DNA from: Mangifera indica
Lineage: Eukaryota; Streptophyta; Magnoliopsida; Sapindales; Anacardiaceae
Assembly: GCF_011075055.1 (NCBI RefSeq)
Contig: NC_058147.1
Location: 13,764,001-13,828,000, forward strand
Length of the DNA: 64,000 nt
Direction: 5' to 3'
Part shown: piece by piece, positions 11,600 to 22,931 of the stretch
Position numbering within the stretch: position 1 is the first letter of the stretch
How the letters are laid out: each line of letters opens with the position of its first letter
Program-made: the position numbers and the translations under genes
The notes under the pieces: model-generated
What the model was told of the DNA's origin: nothing
Database searches by the model: none
What the model saw: the letters and a program-made list of their open reading frames with translations, nothing else

Positions 11600-13715
11600 T
11601 AGATAATTTATACTATTTGAAAAAATTGTAAAAAAATTTTATTTGAGATATTACAGAGAGTTACTAACTATTTTATGAAATTTTATGATTTTCTAAGTTA
11701 TAAAAATTTCATAGAATTAGCTAAAATTTTTAAATGATAAATCTGAAATTTTTGATGAAGTTAATGCCGGTAAAAGATTTATTTATTTTTATATACGTTT
11801 TTTTTATCGTTTTCAATTTAAATAAAATTTTCATAATTTTATCAATTTAATATAATTTATTAAAATTGTTAAAGTATTGAGTGTTAAACCTGAAATTTAT
11901 TTGACAGAATTTGTGACTAGTAAAGAAAGATAGTTTTAAGTTTTTTTTGAATTAATTGTGACTTGAAAATTTTTTAATAATTAGATTAGCATGTATAGTT
12001 TAATTCTGGAAGTTTTCAGAATTTTATAAATTATATGCTATTTGTTAAAATTATTATAAGAATATATGTCCAATCTGGAGTATTTTTGACAGTGTTAATG
12101 GCCTGTGATAAAAATTTCGTTTTACATGGCTTTTTAAATATTTTCAGGTTCATATTTTTTGATGAAAAACTTCAATATGTTAAGTTGATATTTGCAAAAT
12201 TTCGTGAATTTTTGAGTTATATAGAATTTTATAAAATTGCTAGAAGATTGAACGGTCAAACTTGAAAACTGTTGTTGTGTTCATGAGCTGTGGAAGGAAG
12301 TAATTTTTGAGAAGTTTATATATATTTCTTAAAGCCGAATAATTTTTGGGTAAACCATCTATATGTCTTCTTTGTCCCTGCAAAGTTTTGTAACGTTTTG
12401 ATTTGTGTATAAATTTATAAAATTCATAGAACAAAGGTTATACAGTATAAACATGTATTAGTTAGGTTTAGGATTATTCACCTTAGACACTCTTAGAATC
12501 TGTAAAATTAGTTTTAGAATTAAGGATTTTCAGTGGGATTTAAGGATATTATTAAGAGTATTATTAAAATTTGAATTCATTGGTTTTGGCTAGGATCCGA
12601 ATAGATTGTATGTGATAGCTTGGATTGTATAAGGGTTTGTGTAGACTTTTGCTATTAGTCGAGGTAAGTAGAAACTATTCTTTTTATATGCATATAAATG
12701 TTATATGTTTGGAAATGATAGTCCAATCTGAAAAATTTGGTTTTTGTAAGCGATATAATATTTTTATAAACGTTTTCTATCAAACCCAAAGAATTTCTGC
12801 AAATGTTTTGTTTATATAATTTAGATATTTCTTTGATTTATATATATAATTGTTTTGTTCACATACATGGGTTATAAGTTATATAAATGATATTTCATTC
12901 TGTTTGTATGAAATGACTTTTGTAAGTTATAAAATATCTCTGTATACTTTTTTTGTTCCACTTAAATTTTAATTACTTAGACATTGATTCAATAAAATTA
13001 TTTATAGTACATTTATGATCTGAAATTTTGTTTATATATGCGATTTTGACTCATTGTCCGTAGTCTCTGAATATGTGCTCTGAACTCTGAAACTATAAAT
13101 TTGGTCCAGTTGGATTATCTGTTTTGTCATGCACATTTATGAAATTTTGGCTTAGTAACTGGGATTACAGGTGACATTTGATTTTGAAATTCTGGTCAGG
13201 TCACCGGGAGTACAGGTTACACTACGTGACGAGTTTAAAATAAATTTTGACTTAAGTTTGGTAGTTTGAAAGGTTCTGAAATAATTTATTTATTTATTTG
13301 TGGTTTTATATGTGTAAGCACTTTTTTTTTGTTTGACTTTCTTTTATTTGATTTTCTTTATAAATATTTGAATTAAATGTTTAAGTATGCATATATAACG
13401 TTTAGCTTCTGCTTACCGAGTTGACGGCTCACCCCTCGTCATTAACATTTTTGCAGATTAAAGATGTCATAAAGTGTGAGTTTTTGTTTAGCATTTGGGG
13501 AATAAAGAATAAGAGGAGTTAGCTGGGAAGATTGGCTAAAAGAAAAAATAATAATAAATTAGTTTAGTAACTATTTGATTGTATGTTTTGTTTGAAAGAT
13601 TATTTTTCTCATGTTTTTGTAGTTGAAAAACTCTGTATTCAAGACTTGACTTTATTTAAGGGATTTTTGAAGTCTTTTGAAGTCATATGTTTTATTATAG
13701 CTTTGGGGTGTTACA
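11600..13715 (+). repeat. Long LTR of gypsy element F (3' end firm, 5' end uncertain)
   Basis: It ends GGGGTGTTACA at 13715, four bases before a canonical TGGTATCAGAGC primer site. The last 350 bp carry the block CTTACCGAGTTGACGG, CTCACCCC and TTTTTGCAG, familiar from long LTRs of Tekay/Del-type chromoviruses. A perfect 5' splice consensus (GAGGTAAGTA) lies at 12661. The 5' boundary was set near the start of the homogeneous AT-rich text and may be off by hundreds of bases; no second LTR copy was identified. Confidence 0.6.
12664..13456 (+). other. Putative intron inside the LTR of element F
   Basis: Donor GAG/GTAAGTA (GT at 12664-12665) and acceptor CATTTTTGCAG/A (AG at 13455-13456), both in sense orientation inside the LTR. 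The same donor-acceptor layout recurs in the LTRs of element E. Whether it is spliced cannot be told from DNA. Confidence 0.4.
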
Positions 13716-13719
13716 GTTG

Positions 13720-13731
13720 TGGTATCAGAGC
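13720..13731 (+). promoter_or_regulatory. Primer-binding site of element F
   Basis: TGGTATCAGAGC, perfect tRNA-iMet primer site, 4 bp past the LTR end. Confidence 0.85.
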
Positions 13732-13776
13732 TTTAGGTTTGAGATTCTGTAGACTTCTAAGATGATTTTAATTTGT

Positions 13777-15195
13777 GTTGTGGTTTTTGCTTTAAAGATA
13801 TAGAGGCATTACCTCTATGGGGAGACTTGTGAGATTTTCACTAATCATAAAAGCTTGAAGTATTTGTTTAACCAAAAAGAGTTAAATTTGAGGCAAAGGA
13901 GATGGTTGGAACTTGTGAAAGATTACGATTGTCATATTCATTATCATCCAGGGAAGGCTAATGTGGTAGCTGATGCTCTTAGTAGAAAATCATCTGGGGG
14001 TATAACAAATTTGATTTGTACTCAGAAACATATATTGGATGATTTGAGGAAATATGAAGTCATGGTTGTTTTACCTAGCCATAGTGGTTTTTTGGCAATC
14101 ATAAAGGTTCAACCAACATTAATTGAAAGGATTAAAATGGCTCAGAAGGAGGATTCGTTATTATTGGAAATTGTAAAGGAAGTAAAGAAAGGAAATAAGT
14201 TGAAATTCAGATTGTCTGACGATGATATTTTAAGGTTTGGGAAATGAATTTGTGTGCCTAATGATAATAATTTGAAAAAAGAAATTTTGAGTAAAGCTCA
14301 TGAATCTACTTATAGCGTTCATCTAGGGAGTACTGAAATGTATCATGATTTGAGAAATAACTTTTGGTGGAGAAACATGAAGAATGATATTGCTGATTTT
14401 GTCTCTAAATGTTTGGTGTGCCAACAAGTAAAGATTGAACATCAAAGACCTAGGGGACCTCTACAGCCCTTGCCTATTCTTGAATGGAAATGGGACCATA
14501 TTACTATGGATTTTGTGAGTGGCTTACCTCGTTCAAAAAGGGGATTTGATTTTATATGGGTGGTGGTTGATCGTTTGACTAAATTAGCACATTTCTTGGC
14601 AGTGAAAGCCACTTATAATATGTTTCAGTTGGTTGACTTATTTATTCGAGAGGTTATGAGATTGCATGGAGTTCCTCAATCTATTGTGTCAGATAGAGAT
14701 GCACGTTTCACCTCTAAATTTTGGGTAAGTTTGCACCAAAATCTTAGGACAAAGCTTAGTTTTAGCACGACTTTCTATCCTCAAACTGATGGTCAATCTG
14801 AAAGGACTATCCAAACCCTTGAAGATATGTTGAGAGGATGTATGCTAGACTTGGGTGGTTCTTGGGAAGACCATTTACCCCTAATAGAGTTTGCTTATAA
14901 TAATAGTTTCCACTCTAGTATTGGTATGGCTCCTTATGAAGCTTTGTATGGTAGAAAGTGTAGATCACCTATTTGTTGGAAGGAAGTTCTTAGGACCAAA
15001 ACTTGTTCAAATTATATCTGATAAAATTAAGTTGATTAGAGATAGGCTTCGTATAGCTTAAAATAGAAAAAAGAGTTATGGTGATCATTGTAGGCGAGAG
15101 TTGGAGTTTGGGGTTGGGGATTTTGTTTTTCTGAAGGTGTCACCTTGGAAAGGAGTTTTTCGGTTTGGAAAAAGAGGGAAGTTAAGCCCAAAAGC
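13777..15195 (+). pseudogene. Gypsy pol remnant: RNase H and integrase (element F)
   Basis: Part of the pol polyprotein of a Ty3/gypsy chromovirus-like element. It opens within RNase H: VVVFALKI, a TAG where Trp is usual, [20 protein letters not shown], then [18 protein letters not shown]. After one TGA at about 14245 (in place of an expected Arg) the integrase follows: the zinc-binding HHCC segment with CLVCQQVK (about 14410-14430), and the DDE core with WDHITMDFVSGLP, SDRDARFTS and YPQTDGQSERTIQ. From 15000 the frame shifts, and the GDFVFLKVSPWKGVFRFGKRGKL segment carries on to about 15195. Gag, protease and all of reverse transcriptase are missing: RNase H begins about 45 bp after the primer site. 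Only a few lesions are seen in the remaining 1.4 kb. Confidence 0.9.
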
Positions 15196-15569
15196 AAAAT
15201 CATGATAGACTATGTGTTCAAAGTGGACAATATCTTAATAGTGGGCAAGGTTATTGGACCAGAGATGTTACATAACTTCCTTTGTTCAAACATTTTTAAA
15301 GGCCAAGGCGCGAAAGGAAAGAAAGGGAAAAGAAAAGAAAAAAGGAGAAAAAAGAGAAAAGAGATAAGCTGACCACATTCCGTTCTTTGATACAAAATCC
15401 AGTTGAGTAGAGAGTGTGACAGAAAAAGCCGGTGTTCACCAACCAGGAAATAAATTGTTGTGGAAAACCTTGACACGCAAAGAATGTCATAGCCACCGGA
15501 GAACAAGTAGGCTTTCAAATCTTATTTCTTCTTGCGCCCAAATTCTCTAAATTGAATTTTTATATGTAT
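15196..15569. other. Repeat-like spacer between elements F and B
   Basis: Contains text common at plant LTR ends (CAAAGTGGACAATATC, then GGGCAAGG, GGACCAGAGATGTTACA) near 15220-15275, probably an LTR scrap, followed by a purine-rich stretch (15310-15370). No gene supported; the reading frames here come from the purine bias. Confidence 0.45.
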
Positions 15570-15937
15570 TGGATCCAATCCACCCATGATGGGTTGAGAC
15601 GATCCATTAGGGTTAAAAGACAATATTATTAACCCTTATAATTAAATATAACTCCTTTGCCTTTGACAATTATTGAAATTAACTATCACACCCTATTTTA
15701 ATAAAATTGTGTAACTTTCATTGGGGTGCAATTTTCTGGCATTCATAACTCTCAAAATAAATGATTTCAATATTGCTTCTCTTTATCTGTAAAATCTTCA
15801 CAAAAAAGCAAATCAAGCAAAGTGTGTTGTGGATTGCTAATTGAAGTGCATTGAATCATCAATCATCATCAGACTACTAGATATTGAATCTGGGTATGTT
15901 TTTCTATGATCCTGGACCTTTTTAATTTCCACTAACA
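15570..15937 (+). repeat. 5' LTR of copia element B
   Basis: Starts TGGATCCAATCC, ends CACTAACA. About 368 bp; shares long blocks with 22932-23306, such as AATATTATTAACCCTTATAA and GTGGATTGCTAATTGAAGTG (the last with one change). Confidence 0.88.
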
Positions 15938-15938
15938 T

Positions 15939-15951
15939 TGGTATCAAAACC
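15939..15951 (+). promoter_or_regulatory. Primer-binding site of element B
   Basis: TGGTATCAAAACC right after the 5' LTR, two changes from the tRNA-iMet type site TGGTATCAGAGCC; elements C and D have TGGTATCAAAGCC. Confidence 0.75.
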
Positions 15952-16892
15952 TGTTTTATATGTTTGATTGTGATTTTGATGATGTAACATGATTCTGAAG
16001 AAAGTTTAGAAATTTATTGCCATGAATAGTGTCTATTTTAAATATAAATGCATACTGATGTGTTTTAATTGTTGATGAATTCATTGTAATTTTTTGAAAT
16101 TGGTGCCTAGAATCATGTTTGGATGAATTCTGGATGTGAGATGCATGTTTAGTAATAAAAGAATGCACTAAATTCGCATGAAATTGATCAAATTTCAGTG
16201 GCAAGTTTTTCACCCAAAACTGTGATGTTCACGCATTTAATTCGCCGAAATCCGACGACTTTTTCATTGGAAAATACATGGATCTAAATCGTTGAGTCAC
16301 GAGCTTCAAAAGCCCTATCAAATTCCTGTCATTGGATGGCCAGAAAATGGCCTATTTCGCCATCAAAATGCCTAGGGTTCATATTGCAATCGTAGGTTAC
16401 AATCGGGTTAGGAAAACCCGATTGCCCAACTTGTTGGTCAACGGGTTGGTCAAAACCCACTTGATCAATAGGTCAAACCATTTAGTCAATCAAATTGACC
16501 TAACCCATGGATTGGATGGTCAATGTTTGGTCGATCAATGATCAAATAGTTGACTAGTCAACGTTTGATCAACACGTGAAAACTATCACCAGTGCATGTC
16601 AATGCGTGGTGACCTTATTCTGGCTTATGACGGCACGTGAGGACACATGAGATATGTTCTTCGGTGTGTGGCAATGCGTGAGCCATTTTTTTAGCACGTG
16701 GGAGTGCGTACATGCTTTTGTGTATGTCTAGCAGCTTGTACAGACTTATATTCTATTTTTTGCAATTTGTTTTTGCATGAATTCACCACTTTTAGGTGTT
16801 ATTTGGATCATGTTTTGAATTATATATTGCTAAACATGTGAACTTGTGTTCTTTATATTGTTATACATGTGTAATTTATTATTGTCTATTTA

Positions 16893-17430
16893 TTGGTCAT
16901 ATATAGGGTGAACATGTCGACTAAGGACTACTATCTGAACTATAAGATGAATCCAAAACACAACTTCTTCACTCACATTTGGACCATAACTGGGAGAATA
17001 TTAGTATTAAGAAATGAGGGCATATACCTTACTTATAATAAAAGGGTATATGGACTATTGATGTTGATGCTTGATCATTGGACCAATATAATTACAAATA
17101 TTATCCAGGATGAAAAGAAGTATTGAACTTTTAAGATTGTTTGTATGAGTTACAAAAAGTAGAAAAGCGGAACATTGTTATGAACATAAGAAAATCTACA
17201 ACTCTTTTTATTTTCCCAAATCAGTGAAGTGCGCGGCATGTTGGCTATCGCAAACAATGTAGAAACTTTATATTGGATAAAGTTACTCTGAGGATTGTTG
17301 AAAAAACTGAAGAAGTCTATAGTCCCTGAGATTGGTATCGAGAGAAAGAATGATTGATTGTTAAAATGTCATGTTTCAATAATTATAAACCACAGATCAA
17401 GGATGGTTCAGATTCTAGTTCTAGTCAAGA
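16893..17430 (+). pseudogene. Gag-like segment upstream of the canonical gag (element B)
   Basis: Begins near MSTKDYYLNYKMNP (16914 onward) and continues TGRILVLRNEGI and HWTNIITNIIQD, a layout like the middle of a copia gag/UBN2 domain (K-M, L-LP-W-----T). The frame breaks near 17125; downstream frames read ELQKVEKRN and HVGYRKQCRNF, the latter like the second half of a CCHC knuckle. A clearly related copy lies in element C at 63166-63660. It is preceded in both by a pyrimidine-rich tract and TATAG, like a splice acceptor. Homology to gag is my inference from the pattern; relatedness of the two copies is directly visible. Confidence 0.6.
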
Positions 17431-17861
17431 ATGGTCCTAGTCATTGAAATGTTTGAATTTCATGTTTGTATTTTTTTTCATGCTTATTTTTTAAGTTTTT
17501 AGCATGCTATTGTATTGAACTCTTTTTTATGTTTTTAGTATGCTATTGTATTGAACTCTTTTTTGTTTTTTAAATTATGAATATATTGAGCCATATATAG
17601 ATTCAATATGTATTATGAACATTTCCAAGAATTCTAAGATTAATAGAATTTAACTTTTCTCGTCTAGAATATACATCGATGTGATTGGATTAATTGTTAA
17701 AATATTGAACATTTCTGTTATAGATGATAATTGGAAACATAGTGAACTTTTGACTCTATCTTATGTGAAATATTTTAATTTTTAATATACAATTGTGACA
17801 ATAAAATGTGTATATATATCTTATTGTTGGTGTTGTGTTGGTATATTTTTGTAGTTATATA

Positions 17862-18740
17862 GAAATCGCTTCAAAAAATATTATTGCTAATTTGAATAAA
17901 GGAGAAAGACTAAATGGGGACAATTATAAAATATGGAGAATGAGAATGCACTATATCTTAGATGAACAGGATGCCTTGGAGGCTATTAATCAGGTTATGG
18001 AAGAGCCTTAACTGGCTAAAGGGCATAATCCTAACACTACCCAACATAAGCGTGGCATGGACGCTTATAATGCTTAGAAAAAGAAAGATTCAATTGCTAA
18101 AGGCATTTTGATCAGCTCAATGAATGATGACATTGCTTATCAATATGAGCAATATAAAACTGCAAATGATATATGGGCGATATTGATGGAGAAGTTTGGA
18201 GGAATGACTGTCTCCAAACTGAGGCAGTTGACCATTAAGTTCTATACGTATAAGAAAGTTTCCAATAAACTGATGAAACAACATCTAAGGAAAATGTCGA
18301 ACAAGATAACTGAGCTGAAGAAGGCTAGGTATGATCTGACTGATGAAAAGGAAGTTCAGGCTATTATATGATCTCTACTTGATAGTTGGGAGCATGTGAA
18401 AGTCAATATGACTCACAATGATAACATTAGAACTTTTGATGACATTACTTACCATCTTGAATTAGAAGGTGAGCACCTAGAGGTTATTAGATCAAATGTT
18501 CATGCATATGTTACTAAGTCTAGTTTGAGGAAGTTTTCTGGCTATAAGTCAAAATGACAAAAATCAAAAAAAAAGAAAGGGATCGTTCAAGGACCTGTGA
18601 ACAAGAACAAGTAGTTCAAGAGCAAAAGAGGCATGTGCATTGGAAAAAGAGATAAAACAAATTTGACCTGTTATAACTATGGAAACAAAGGTCACTTCTC
18701 TCGTGAATGTACAAAGCCGAAAAAGGTATTGTCTTATCTT
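17862..18740 (+). pseudogene. Copia gag with CCHC zinc knuckle (element B)
   Basis: Capsid/nucleocapsid protein of a copia element. NLNKGERLNGDNYKIWRMRM is the gag N-terminus; MNDDIAYQYEQYKTANDIW, KLRQLTIKFYTYK and LLDSWEHVKVNMTH follow in one frame with stops (TAA at 18009, TAG at 18076, TGA at 18369, TGA at 18556, TAG at 18612). The knuckle near 18665-18710 reads CYNYGNKGHFSREC, with the second Cys replaced by Tyr. No start codon is obvious in a good context. Confidence 0.85.
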
Positions 18741-19190
18741 ATCTCAAAATGTTTCTAGTACCATTTTTTATGTGGACTGTAGACTTAGGAGCCACAATCA
18801 TATAGCTCGTGATAGAGATATTTTCATGGAATTTCGTCGAATATTGAGGGAAACGTGGTGGATTTATTTAGGTAATAATACTAAAGTTGAAGTAAAAAGA
18901 ATGGACATATGCAAATTGGTTTTACGCGGTGGTTAAACCTTGTACCTACATGATGTCTTGTATGCTCCGAAAATTCAATAAAGTTTGGTCTCTATAATGG
19001 TTATGTTAAAACTAGGATATTGTTTAACTTTCTCTAGGAACTTGGTTAAACTATATTATGATAATGTATTTTATAGATCTAGATTTATGTCTGAAGGTTT
19101 TATGGTGCTAGATACCTTATTTTGTAATAATGATAATTTTGTTAGTTTTTGGTTATTTAAAACTCCTAGTAGTCTAGATATGGATGCAAA
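18740..19190 (+). pseudogene. Copia protease and linker remnant (element B)
   Basis: Near 18777 the sequence reads VDLGAT where the DSGA active site of copia aspartic proteases is expected, with a frameshift in the following NHI block. Downstream frames show LYLHDVLYAPKI-like text (L-DVLYVP block) around 18940-18980, and a G-LSRNLVKL-type segment. Catalytic Ser is lost. Confidence 0.65.
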
Positions 19191-19194
19191 TAAA

Positions 19195-19760
19195 TAACAT
19201 GCTAGACCAGGGCATATTGGCTAAGAAAGAATGAACAGACTAGCCCGTGAAGGTTTATCAGGTACTGTCACAAAATTAGATCTGCTTATTTGTGAGCATT
19301 GCTTAGTAGGAAAAACTACTAGAAAACCTTTTGGCAAAACTATTAAAGCTGAGATTTCTTTGCAACTTGTACAGTCAAATATTTACGGTTTATAAATGTC
19401 GGAGCTAGCAAATGAGCATTCTATTTCATCACTTTCATATATGATTATTCATGTTTTGGGTAAGTTTATTTGATCTCCTATAAGTCAGAAGCAATAGATT
19501 GTTTTAGACATTATATAAATAAGGTTAAGAATCACTTAGACAAAAGAATAAAAGCCTTGAGAACTGATCAAGGCTGTGAATATTTATATACTAAATTTAA
19601 GGAATTATATAATGGAAAAGGAATTATGAGGCAACTAACGATTCCAAGAACTCCGCAATAAAAGGGTGTAGTGGAAAGAAGGAACCAAACTCTATTAGAA
19701 ATGGTTAATTCAATGATGGCACAAGCGAATCTTCTAATTTCGTATTAGGGAGATGTTTTA
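19195..19760 (+). pseudogene. Copia GAG-pre-integrase and integrase core (element B)
   Basis: HARPGHIG and LLICEHCLVGKTTRKPF form the His/Cys zinc-binding segment before the integrase. The core shows KALRTDQGCEY (second catalytic Asp) at about 19550-19585 and TPQ-stop-KGVVERRNQTLLEM (catalytic Glu) at 19645-19705. Stops are spread through the frame; several are TAA or TAG where Gln is expected. Confidence 0.85.
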
Positions 19761-20309
19761 CTGACTGCGACTTATATACTTAACTGAGTGCCCACTAAGT
19801 CTGTAACTTCCACTCTTTATGAGTTATGGACAAGTAGGAAGCTTGAATTGAATATGATATGACCTTGGGGGTCTACTGCATATATCTATGACACATTCCA
19901 CAAATTCAAAAAATTAGGAACAAGAGGCAAGAAATGTATCTTTATAAGATATTCTGAACACTCTAAAGGGCATGTGTTCATAGGAAAGGACTTTGATAAA
20001 AGAATGACTGAAATCGAATCTAGGGATGCCACATTCATAGAAGACAAATTTTCTAAGAAAGGTGATATTGATAAAAGTCTTCATTTGAATAAGACAAAAG
20101 GAATATGGAGAAAGTTCATCTAAACGACCATTAGTTGTGTCACAAGAGATAATGTCTTTACATGTTTTAGATAGTAAGAGCAATGAGATTTAGCTTTAAC
20201 CTATTTCGAATAGTGAGAGCGAAGATTTTTAATTGCGTAAGAATGAACGTCTTTGAATCCCTAAAAGACGTTTTGAAATTGAAAATGAAGTTTTCATAAC
20301 TGCTCCTCC

Positions 20310-21100
20310 TAAAAAAGATGAGCCTAAAAATATCAAAGAAGCTCTATCATCTTTTAATAAGGATAAGTGGCAAGAAGCATTGGAGGAATAAATGAAATCC
20401 ATGGAAATTAACCAAGTTTGGAGTTTGGTGGACTTATCTCCGGGTCAAAAATCTATTGGGAATAAATGGATTCTCAAAATCAAATGTAATGTGGATGGCT
20501 CAATAGACAGATACAAAGCTCGTCTTGTGGCAAAAGGCTATACCTAACAAGAAGGTATAGATTATAAAGAAACGTTTTCACCTGTTGTGAGATTTACTTC
20601 AATCCGTGTTATTCTAGCTATAGTAGCACACTTAGATCTAGAATTGTATCAGATGAATATCAAGATAGCTTTTCTCAATGAAAAACTTGACGAAGAAATT
20701 TACATGATCAACCTATAGGTTTCATAGTAAAAGGCTAAAAACGTAAAGTATGCAAGCTCCAATGATCGATATATGGCCTGAAATAGCCATCAAGACAATG
20801 GTATTTAAAATTCTATAAGGCAATATTGTTTTATAATTTTAAGATGTTAGAACAAGATCACTGTGTCTATGTGAAAAAGTCTAATGAAAAGTTTACAATT
20901 CTATTTCTTTATGTGGATGATGTGTTGATAGTTAGGAGTGATTTGTAGTATGTGATGATCATTAAAAATTGATTATCCACAAATTTTGATATGAAGGATA
21001 TGGGTGAAGCAAATTATCTTTTGGGTATTAAAATCAAAAGGAATCATTCTAAGAGACTTTTGGCTCTATCATAAAAGCGTTATATTCAAAAGATCCTAGA
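20310..21100 (+). pseudogene. Copia reverse transcriptase (element B)
   Basis: RNA-dependent DNA polymerase. KWQEALEE, NQVWSLVDLSPGQKSIGNKW, YKARLVAKGYT-stop-EGIDY and ETFSPVVRFTSIR are canonical blocks. The catalytic box LYVDDVLIV at about 20905-20930 is intact, and MKDMGEANYLLGIKI follows at 20990. Stops at 20388 (TAA), 20546 (TAA), 20948 (TAG) and others, and a frameshifted section near 20700-20900, make it a pseudogene. Confidence 0.92.
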
Positions 21101-21104
21101 ATGA

Positions 21105-21848
21105 TTCAATATGGCGAACTGCAAACCCATAGATAATCCTGTGTCAAAAGGCAATTTGTTGAGCCAAGATATGTGTCCAAAGACTCAAAACAAAAGAAAT
21201 AAAATGTCATTAGTACCTTATTCAAGTGCGATTGGAAGTCTCATGTATGCAATGATGTGTACTTGCCTCGATATATGCTTTGTTGTCAAGTTGGTTAGTC
21301 GATATCAATTGAATCCAGGAAAGGAACACTAGAAGGCTATCAAGAGGATATTGAGATATTTGGAAGGCATTGTAGATTATTGTTTATGCTATGAAGGAGC
21401 AGATTTGTGTATAGTCGGCTATTCAGATGTTGACTAGGATGGTGATTTGGACTAACGCAAATTAACTTTTGGTTATGCTTTCTTACTCTAAAATAGTGCC
21501 ATATCTTGGAACAATAAGAAATAGTCATGCATAGCTTTATCCACAATAGAAGTAGAATTTATAGCATGTTCTGTAATTGTGCAAGAGGCCATTTGGTTGG
21601 TAGTTGGTCTCATAGTTGTATATTGTGATAATCAAGCTGCGATAGCTTTCACAAGAGATCTCAAATTCCATAATAGAACCAAACATATTGACACTAGGTA
21701 TAACTTTGTTAGAGACATCATTTCGAAGAAGAAAGTAATGGTACAATATATTTCTACGTGTAATATGGTTGTTGATCTTTTAACCAAATTGATTTCAATA
21801 GATGTATATCGTGCACATGTTAAGTCTCTTGGTTTACGTAGAGTATGA
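21105..21848 (+). pseudogene. Copia RNase H and pol C-terminus (element B)
   Basis: YSSAIGSLMYAMMCT, LDICFVVKLVSRYQ-NPG, then ALSTIEVEFIACS and EAIWL, and YCDNQAAIAF with HNRTKHIDTRYNFVRDII, ending VKSLGLRRV before TGA at 21846. This is the normal C-terminus of copia pol. Lesions include TAG for a usual Trp in the SDVD-DGD block near 21436 and TAG/TAA near 21330-21530. About 1.08 kb of non-coding sequence follows before the 3' LTR. Confidence 0.92.
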
Positions 21849-22931
21849 TAGATAACTTGTTGAGTATATACTGTACTTGTAACACAACTTTAGAACATCA
21901 TAGAATTTGAATTGATTTTGTTCACGTGCTTGAATTCTTGGTCTTTATTGATATACGCATTGTTTTGAAAACTCAACAAGATGATAATGTCACACAAGTT
22001 TGATTGGCTCTCTTACACGAGCAATCACCTTTGACGCTGAAGAGAACATGCAAAGATGAGACATGTTTCTTGAGGTTGATAACACTAAGAAAGTGTACTA
22101 AAAAGATAAGAGTTACTTAAGAAACAAATTATGAGATATGTTTCCTTGATAATCAATCAAGATGAGATCATAAATAGATGAATTTAACAATGACCAATTT
22201 GGATTCCCCACATCTAACTTGTAAATGTTAGATGTGAGTTATTAATATCTAGTGATACCTGTATGATTGGAGAGATGATTAAAAACTCAAGTTAGGCGTT
22301 GAGTGTAGCGACTAAACTAAGATTTATACAATGTTGGTAATGACATTTTGAAAAGATACACATTGTAGCACATAATTTATACTATTTGTGCATAAATAAG
22401 ATGACCATTTAAAGTAGTGGAGGATGAATCCTTGCTTCTTCACTATGTGAGACTTTATGAGGATTACCTCATGTTGGTACCGTTTAACTCTTTGGTGTTA
22501 TTTCATGTTTACTCTTAGTGTTGCTATCTTAACTTGAAACTATGGTCACGCGTGATTCGGTCTATGAACATAACTAGAAAAACAGCTAAGTTTAAATTAA
22601 GAATTTCAAGTAGAAGAGGAAAACTTATATAAATTACGTATGTCCATTGGCCAACCGATCATGTCACTCATCTAGGAGATTGGACTTGACATGGATATAT
22701 AGAAATATGACATAATGATAAATGAAAGATTAAAGGGAGCTAGTGTTATCGAGTAACGCTTTATCAAATTTTTTGGGTTGAAGCAACTATGTCATTCCTA
22801 ACAAATACATGGTAAATTAGCTCTCAAATGCAGGTTGCTCGCAAGGTCATATAACATATTTGCCAATATGAATTGTTCTGTGGAAAAGTTTTTTAATTTA
22901 GATCACCCCATCATATGTGAGTGGGAGAAAT

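Noticed and set aside
15145..15518. Lys/Arg-rich frame and antisense Phe/Leu-rich frames
   Set aside because: Produced by a purine-rich tract (AAAGGAAAGAAAGGG-like); no motif, no start context.
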